A DNA stretch of 64,000 nucleotides from Azorinus chamasolen (taxonomy: Eukaryota; Mollusca; Bivalvia; Cardiida; Solecurtidae): positions 81,083,945-81,147,944 of the forward strand of contig OY755243.1 of NCBI GenBank assembly GCA_963576725.1. Reading direction: 5' to 3'. Position numbers and translations under genes: made by a program. The notes below the pieces were generated by a model. The model ran no database searches. It saw only the letters and a list, made by a program, of their open reading frames with translations, and was not told where the DNA came from. Shown piece by piece: positions 59,693-64,000 of the stretch (the first letter of the stretch is position 1; the number at the start of each line of letters is the position of its first letter).

Positions 59693-59979
59693 CGGATGTG
59701 AAATAAAACGTGTTTGGTATATATTTTACATGTTTATTGCACAATTTTATTAATACTGTATATACACTTACACAGATACAGCTGAAATAAAATGATATGT
59801 CTACAGTAAATGCAAATACAAAAGTACAAAATAAAATATTTAAAAGCAATATTTGGTTCAGAATTATATAAGTTAACAAATGCTAATATAAATGGAAGTG
59901 TAACGAATGTCCTGCACATGTCTCATCTAATGTTTTCCCCCGAAGCTGCACAACACTAAACTGACCATAGAGAATAATA

Positions 59980-61085
59980 AAATCATGGACTTTACTCCAT
60001 ATAAATGTAAGAAATAATGGCACCATGAATATTAATTAGATTAATTGTTATAATAGACCATGGATAATGGAAAAGTTGGCCATTGCAAAATTGTGGAATT
60101 ATATATCTATATTATATCATAAGCAAACAGGGCACATCCTAATTAGATTATTCCTACAGGAGCCATCTGATCTGTGTCTACTCTGCAAGTGCGTAGAAAT
60201 GCGTATTTATGGAGTAAAGGGTTAAAAGTATGTGTCTACTTAATCCAGATCAAAATACTGAGGAAAGCTCCATCGTTTCTGCAGTAAATTATCATAGCCT
60301 TAAACATATGTCTGATAAACTGATAGACACATCTCTTGACGCCTTAGCAAATATAGTAGACCCAGACCAGATAGTTCCTGCAGGAGTCTTCTGATCAGGG
60401 TCTTTTCGGTATGCCCTGTCTGTTAGGGTCAAAACGACCATGAACTTATAAACCAGTCTAAAACATCAGCTAATTGATACTAATGGCGTCAGCGATGAAA
60501 ACGTCATCATGCTGGTGATGTATGACCAAATAACATTCACCAATACAATATTAAAAAAACCCACGAAAAACAGCGACTTCATAGATAACCCTATCCCTAA
60601 TATAAACGGGGTTTCACACCTTTGCAAAAAGATTAGACCCAGTGAGACTCAATGACAGTCTCAGGAGACTCAAGACAGCCCTACGAGAACATCGCCAATA
60701 ATAAAGGCGTCTCTTTTCATCCTTCCTGTTTACAATGGCCTTTATTATGAATCTACGAAGTATAGATACAGATACAGAATAACTGAATCTACAAGGTATA
60801 GATACAGATACGGAATAACTGATGGGTGTTGAACACATAGCTCTTCAACTAAGTTAAATGACTAACATCTTATTTGTATTTTCGAGTGTTTTAAATGTAC
60901 AAGTAAGAGAACGGTATAACAACTATCGTCTTATTAACCCTTTACTGAATGATCAGAAACTGTACAATCAAATCTATAAATCTTCATAAGCAAACCCAAT
61001 AGACCCTGATCAGACGGTTCCTGTATCTGATCTAGGTCTACTCGGTTTTCGAAGGTGTTAAAAGAAATATCTATAGACTGAGGGG
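59980..61085. other. MITE fragments
   Basis: Family 1 MITE 59990-60225 (TTTACTCCATATAAATG ... GGAGTAAAGGGTTAA), fragments at 60330-60410, a short duplication at 60745-60825 (GAATCTACAAGGTATAGATA) and a family 1/3 MITE at 60935-61088. Confidence 0.55.
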
Positions 61086-61089
61086 TTAA

Positions 61090-61895
61090 TGTTTGCAGGA
61101 GCTATTCACAATAGTAACGACTAAACGTGTTATCAATATCAGTACAACTATAGCCCACATTGAAATTCATAATATCATTTTCACGACTGAATTGTTATCT
61201 GCCTTGATCGAAACCAACCTAGCGATTTATCTTATGCTATTCTCACAAATCTTGGCCGGACAAATTATGCCCTTTTCAAATTATTTTGAACCCCTCTGGC
61301 AGTATTCTTGCCAGAGAGTACCCAAAAACCATTGCAAGCTGGACTATCTCTAGAGGGCGTAATAGTGTCCCGCGTGCATGTACACATAAACAAAAAGGAA
61401 CGGCAACTCTGGGTAGGGACAATACGGCAATATGTAAGAGTTGTGTGTTTGCGAACGGGATCAAACAAATATTAGCTCTGATAACTGATTCTGACATCGG
61501 TGCGTTTGGTTATAAATACGAGAAAAATTATCACCAAGGCAACCAATACAACTACATGTTGACCATAGAACAAACCGTGGCCATATTGGAGAGGTATAAG
61601 GCCCTAACATAGCTGTAGATTAGAAATGCATTCAGAACATCTGATTAAAATATATTTTCCCACTAAAACGTATCTTGCAACAACTCATTATAGTCATCCC
61701 TCCGAGGCAATTCCTATGAGTGGCAGGCAGATAGGGTTTGGCTACGAAATACATTTTTGTATCAGAGGTGTTGATAGATCAGTGCGTATTTTATCTGTAG
61801 ACCTGCTCCAACCGCCGCACCAGTTACAATCTGTTCTAAAATACAATCTAATTAAATACGAATTGGACTAAAATATGCCAGCACATACTTGATCT
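61090..61895. other. Repeat-poor block with unassigned open frames
   Basis: Open frames of 108 codons (61286-61612, +) and 81 codons (61626-61871, +), with overlapping frames on the minus strand. I recognise no domain. Base composition is less AT-rich than around it. It could be an unknown transposon piece or part of a gene. Confidence 0.3.
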
Positions 61896-61900
61896 ATTAA

Positions 61901-62114
61901 ACCATTCCCTCCTAGACTATTTTTAGACCCAACCTCTTTGACTAAATCTACCGAAAAGGCGCGTTTACCAAGGGGAAAATAGAACTGTGTAGTGTTGAAA
62001 CCATTATGACAAATGTGGCATTTTCTCCTAATGGTTAAATGCTCTATTTATCACAATGGTTTCAAAAAGTGACTTTTACAGAGTTGTCAAAAGACGTCAG
62101 TAGGAGGGAATGGG
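61901..62114. mobile_element. Family 2 MITE
   Basis: TTAA at 61897. CCATTCCCTCCTAGACTA ... TAGGAGGGAATGGG. Left hairpin arm decayed. Confidence 0.85.
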
Positions 62115-63315
62115 TTTACACAATAATGCTCTGAATAGTCTAAAGAAATCGCATGGTTTTTTTCTGAAGGCCCTGCCATTCTGGTAGAAGCCGGGAACCA
62201 AACATACATTTTTGAGAATTAAAATAAGTTGGCGACCTCATACTCACAGTTTCACGAACAAATAATGGTCATTGTATGTATAAAACAATAGGAAATAATG
62301 AAGATGAAAAAGAAATGTACAAAACTCATTAAACTAAGATGTTCATGCCCAGATCACAAGGTACCTCGTAAGCAATATGTGTCTGTATTTTAACTTATAG
62401 TATGTAATGGGGATCTAAGATGTTTGTCGGTATTAACATTATATTTTATCCCTCATATTAAAAAAGGTGTCTAATGATGTTATTGGACCAATTTACTCTA
62501 ACCTGATGAATATTTATTTAAAAGGAATGAATATATGAATATAAAGTTGCTCATGTTTTATAATGATATCATACATGAGGGATTTGTTTACAATCTGGGT
62601 CTACTCTGTTGTTTCTGATCAAATCAAGGATTTGTTTCTGATCTGGGTCTACTCTGTTTGCTAATGTATTAAAAGGCATCTATACAATGTAAATGGTTAA
62701 AACAAAGTCTGGACATACATAGATTATCCTGGATATTTTACCGCCAGTGTCATTTGTCTGATGTTATGGGATAAAGCAGGATTAACAAAAATATAAAATA
62801 TGAAAATAAAAACGTTACTTGAATAGAAATATACCTTTCTTTTTTGCAAAATCTAGATAAAAAGTTAAATATTATATTTCAAAATTACATATTCATGCAT
62901 TTCTAACAGCAACCAGAGTATGTTTACAGATATGTTAATACACATTGTGTTATTTCATTATCACCACATTATCTATTTTATGTAGAATATTAAAAGCAAA
63001 TAAAAATAGCTGCACTTTGAAAGTGTTGACCACATTCTTTGGTTTTCTCACATCTAGTCTCTATCCATCCCATTATGGCATAAATGCTTTACCCTAATTG
63101 CCTCAGTATTCAAATAGACAAACTTTGACAACTAGTGCAGATCCGGGTCAATATAGACAAACTTTGACAACTAGTGCAGATCTGGGTCAAGCTGCTGAAG
63201 GAACAGTTTGGTCAGACTGTACATTATTTCTTACTTTGTCAGTTTAATCCAAATTGCTTAGCCCGCTTTACATATCCATGGATAGGGAAGATTGAGATGG
63301 ATATTCGACAACATG
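62115..63315. other. AT-rich intergenic DNA
   Basis: A family 1 fragment (62500-62700, TCTGATCTGGGTCTACTCTG) with a 50-bp tandem duplication, and a direct repeat of about 47 bp at 63114/63161 (AGACAAACTTTGACAACTAG). No exon seen. Confidence 0.5.
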
Positions 63316-63319
63316 TTAA

Positions 63320-63536
63320 CACACTCTCTCCTACTTATGCCTTATTACGCCTCTGTAAAAGTCATTTTGAAGCCATTGTGATAAATTGAGCATTTGCTCC
63401 ATGGGAGCAAATGCTCTATTTATCTCAATGGTTTCAAAACTACACAATTCTAAAGTTTCCTTTTCTATAATAAATACTCCTTTTCGGTAGATTTATTTAA
63501 CGAGTTTGGTTTAAAAATAGTCTATGAGAGAATGAG
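63320..63536. mobile_element. Family 2 MITE, reverse orientation
   Basis: TTAA at 63316 and 63537. Hairpin GAGCATTTGCTCCATGGGAG/CAAATGCTCTATTTATC. Right end TATGAGAGAATGAG. Confidence 0.88.
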
Positions 63537-63753
63537 TTAATGTGTGAGTACTATTTAGCACCGTATAGGTATGCTTGGTAGAACCATAGCTTTTGATAAG
63601 CATTTTCCCAACATTGCTTTGCATTTTCACTGACCTTATAGTTCATTACAAATATTTAATGCCAAAGCTATAAAATAGAACATTATTAAAACATTCATTA
63701 TACTGGACATACATGTATAAAAATATAAGAAATTTAACTGGCACATCATATTG

Positions 63754-64000
63754 CTATACAGTTGTGTCTGGTTCCCATCCTGGTCTAGGAGATGAAAATC
63801 CTGTCACATCCTTACTGATCTGCCTACTGATTGGTTTAAATCTACTCGATGCTCCCGAAACGCTCCTATTTAAATTCACACTTCCGCTTGAAGCGCGACT
63901 TGCAGTTGATTCATTCCGTTTTATCCGTGTTCGCCTATCAGGTCGGCCAGGAGAATTCATGGGACTGTTTCTTGTTGAACTATGTCGACTATCTGTTCGG
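63754..64000 (-). CDS. Last exon of an unidentified gene, running off the right edge
   Basis: The minus-strand frame is open from the window edge to a stop at 63756-63754, giving at least 81 residues. It is rich in Ser, Arg and Asn (RTRIKRNESTASRASSGS, NLNRSVSGASSRF) and low in hydrophobics, so it is probably a disordered cytoplasmic tail. It ends PGWEPDTTV, whose last four residues fit a class I PDZ-domain ligand (T at -2, V at the end). An ATG at 63960 is internal, since the frame continues upstream. There is an ATTAAA about 100 bp downstream (63653-63658). I do not recognise the protein. Confidence 0.6.
   Translation of the reverse strand, partial: RTDSRHSSTRNSPMNSPGRPDRRTRIKRNESTASRASSGSVNLNRSVSGASSRFKPISRQISKDVTGFSSPRPGWEPDTTV

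Overview
This is eukaryotic DNA, almost certainly from a bivalve mollusc. Coding sequence is split by AT-rich introns packed with short inverted-repeat transposons, satellites, tRNA-derived SINEs and dispersed repeats of a bivalve type. There are no bacterial operons and no CRISPR array. The assignment to bivalves rests on repeat style and is inference.

The main gene occupies 1237-35228 on the minus strand. I assembled 15 coding exons by hand. Every splice site is GT/AG, every junction keeps phase, and the total is 3783 nt, a 1260-residue protein plus stop. It is a gp130 (IL6ST)-like class I cytokine receptor: signal peptide, one Ig domain, a cytokine-receptor module with C-x10-C-x-W, three more fibronectin III domains, one membrane helix, and a long cytoplasmic tail with one YxxQ and two YSLV motifs. 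The tail also holds a seven-copy 9-residue tandem repeat, each copy carrying a tyrosine. The exon layout (one Ig exon, two exons per FN3 domain, phases 1-2-1-0-1 across the cytokine module) is the vertebrate class I receptor layout.

The introns of this gene carry most of the repeats. They include a 2.36 kb satellite of 43-bp units (20.47-22.83 kb), arrays of 11, 31, 41, 47 and 68 bp, a decayed Tc1-type transposase with a 97-bp foldback inserted in it, two tRNA-derived SINEs, and dozens of MITEs. Six MITE families share TTAA flanks and CCC...GGG ends (piggyBac-like). Most of them contain a 45-65 bp hairpin whose arms keep the same unpaired T.T position across otherwise different families. A further family has TA flanks and CAGTAAAACC ends (pogo-like).

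From 35.3 to 41.9 kb there is intergenic DNA rich in MITEs. A Ty3/gypsy-type retroelement lies at about 41.9-47.2 kb on the minus strand. It has gag with zinc knuckles, a GGGAAAC frameshift site in frame, and pol from protease to integrase and chromodomain. It is broken by one nonsense codon and at least one frameshift, and I could not find paired LTRs. From 47.8 to 54.4 kb there is a local duplication of several kb, with a related piece at 39.3 kb. This gives natural empty/filled comparisons for a LINE insertion and for a roughly 1.1 kb TIR element. From 54.5 to 63.5 kb there are LINE debris, tandem arrays and more MITEs. The last exon of another minus-strand gene, ending in a class I PDZ ligand, enters from the right edge (63754-64000).
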